This document shows positions 4,477 through 5,369 of a stretch of DNA of 5,369 nt, in pieces (within the stretch, counting starts at the first letter, position 1; each line of letters starts with the position of its first letter). Below the pieces are notes generated by a model that made no database searches, had not been told where the DNA came from, and was given only the letters and a program-made list of their open reading frames with translations. The DNA is from Modestobacter sp. (GTDB lineage Bacteria > Actinomycetota > Actinomycetes > Mycobacteriales > Geodermatophilaceae). The position numbers were made by a program, and so were the translations under genes. The stretch is from NCBI GenBank assembly GCA_025963425.1, contig JAOPUQ010000452.1, positions 1 to 5,369 of the forward strand, in the 5' to 3' direction.

Positions 4477-5369
4477 ATGGTCTCCCTGGGCACCCCGCTG
4501 TCGCCGTCGGCCACCCGTGTGATGCTGCTGGGCAGCGGCGAGCTGGCCAAGGAGGTGCTCATCGCGCTGCAGCGTCTGGGCGTGGAGACCATCGCCGTCG
4601 ACCGCTACGACGACGCCCCCGGCCACCAGGTCGCCCACTCCGCCCGCACGGTCACGATGAGCGACCCGGCGCAGCTGCGGGCCCTGATCGAGGCCGAACG
4701 CCCGGACGTCGTCGTCCCGGAGATCGAGGCGATCGCCACCCAGACCCTGGTCGAGCTGGAGGCCGAGGGGGTGCGCGTCGTCCCCACCGCCCGCGCCGCC
4801 CGGCTCACCATGGACCGGGAGGGCATCCGGCGGCTGGCCGCCGAGACCCTCGGCCTGCCGACCAGCGCCTACCGCTTCTGCGACTCCCTCGAGGAGCTGC
4901 GCGCCGCCGCCGCGGACGTCGGCTTCCCGTGCGTGGTGAAGCCGGTGATGTCCTCCTCGGGCAAGGGGCAGAGCAAGCTCGACGGCCCGGACGACGTCGA
5001 GTCCGCCTGGCAGTACGCCATGGCCGGCGGCCGGGTCGCCGGCACCCGGGTCATCGTCGAGGGCTTCGTGGACTTCGACTACGAGATCACCCTGCTGACG
5101 GTCCGCTCGATCCGCGACGGCCGGCCGGTCACCTCGTTCTGCGCGCCGATCGGGCACCGGCAGGAGGCCGGCGACTACGTGGAGAGCTGGCAGCCGCAGC
5201 CGATGTCGGCGCTCGCGCTGGCCCGCGCGGAGGCGATCGCCGCCGCGGTGACCGACGACCTGGGCGGTCTGGGCCTGTTCGGCGTGGAGTTGTTCGTCCG
5301 CGGCGACGACGTGTGGTTCTCCGAGGTGAGCCCGCGCCCGCACGACACCGGCATGGTCACGATGACGAC
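4477..5369 (+). CDS. purT: Formate-dependent phosphoribosylglycinamide formyltransferase (GAR transformylase 2), 3' end outside window
   Basis: The frame encodes 297 residues plus two bases, about three quarters of a protein usually near 390 residues. It is an ATP-grasp enzyme that joins formate to glycinamide ribonucleotide, using ATP, in the third step of purine synthesis, in place of folate-dependent PurN. Diagnostic blocks closely match remembered E. coli PurT: LLGSGELAKEV (17-27), AVDRYDDAPG (40-49), VPEIEAIAT (80-88), LTMDREGIRRLAAE (110-123), VVKPVMSSSGKGQ (153-165, phosphate-binding loop), VEGFVDFDYEITLLTV (194-209), CAPIGHRQE (222-230), ESWQPQPMS (236-244), LFGVELF (267-273) and FSEVSPRPHDTGMVT (281-295). 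All are intact. The N-terminal region has about ten extra residues before the first strand, as in other bacterial PurTs. The start is ATG 4477, favoured by the leaderless -10; an in-frame GTG at 4471 is possible, and a stop at 4465 excludes anything longer. Confidence 0.96.
   Translation, partial: MVSLGTPLSPSATRVMLLGSGELAKEVLIALQRLGVETIAVDRYDDAPGHQVAHSARTVTMSDPAQLRALIEAERPDVVVPEIEAIATQTLVELEAEGVRVVPTARAARLTMDREGIRRLAAETLGLPTSAYRFCDSLEELRAAAADVGFPCVVKPVMSSSGKGQSKLDGPDDVESAWQYAMAGGRVAGTRVIVEGFVDFDYEITLLTVRSIRDGRPVTSFCAPIGHRQEAGDYVESWQPQPMSALALARAEAIAAAVTDDLGGLGLFGVELFVRGDDVWFSEVSPRPHDTGMVTMT

Noticed and set aside
4375..5343. A 322-codon open frame on the minus strand
   Set aside because: It is antisense to purT, which matches its family block by block. 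The minus-strand translation is His/Arg/Gly/Ala-rich low-complexity protein with no family features, a GC-rich shadow.

Overview
The window is very GC-rich with G/C-dominated third codon positions. It uses GTG as well as ATG starts, and one gene looks leaderless. This fits a high-GC actinobacterium. The protein style would suit Geodermatophilaceae or relatives, but that placement is inference and no marker gene here proves it. The overall impression is an ordinary chromosomal housekeeping and accessory region. I see no mobile element, CRISPR array, tRNA or rRNA, and no clear novel multi-gene system.

Layout: (1) Positions 1-592, plus strand: the tail of a membrane protein overlaps by 4 bp (ATGA) a small secreted protein of 156 residues. 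(2) Positions 593-734: a convergent intergenic gap with two strong perfect or near-perfect hairpins that probably end transcription from both sides. (3) Positions 735-1439, minus: an OmpR/PhoB-type response regulator with no histidine kinase beside it. (4) Positions 1630-2811, minus: an acyl-CoA dehydrogenase of the glutaryl-CoA dehydrogenase / plant ACX4 group that lacks the glutaryl-binding residues. (5) Positions 2902-3510, minus: a six-helix TMEM175/DUF1211-type putative cation channel. (6) Positions 3547-4329, minus: an isocitrate lyase / PEP mutase superfamily protein with no cysteine and a shortened catalytic loop. (7) Positions 4330-4476: a divergent intergenic region carrying three GTCGAC palindromes at an exact 8-bp pitch and a leaderless-type -10 element. 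(8) Positions 4477-5369, plus: purT, formate-dependent GAR transformylase, cut by the window end.

Working together: genes 6, 5, 4 and 3 all point the same way and could be partly co-transcribed. However, the gaps (36, 90 and 190 nt) and a hairpin after gene 6 argue against one tight operon, and no shared pathway is obvious. The lyase-fold protein and the acyl-CoA dehydrogenase both suggest carbon or short-chain acyl catabolism, but substrates cannot be read from sequence. purT is divergent and belongs to de novo purine synthesis. The points most worth checking are the phased palindrome array, the loop-deleted lyase-fold protein and the ACX4-like dehydrogenase.
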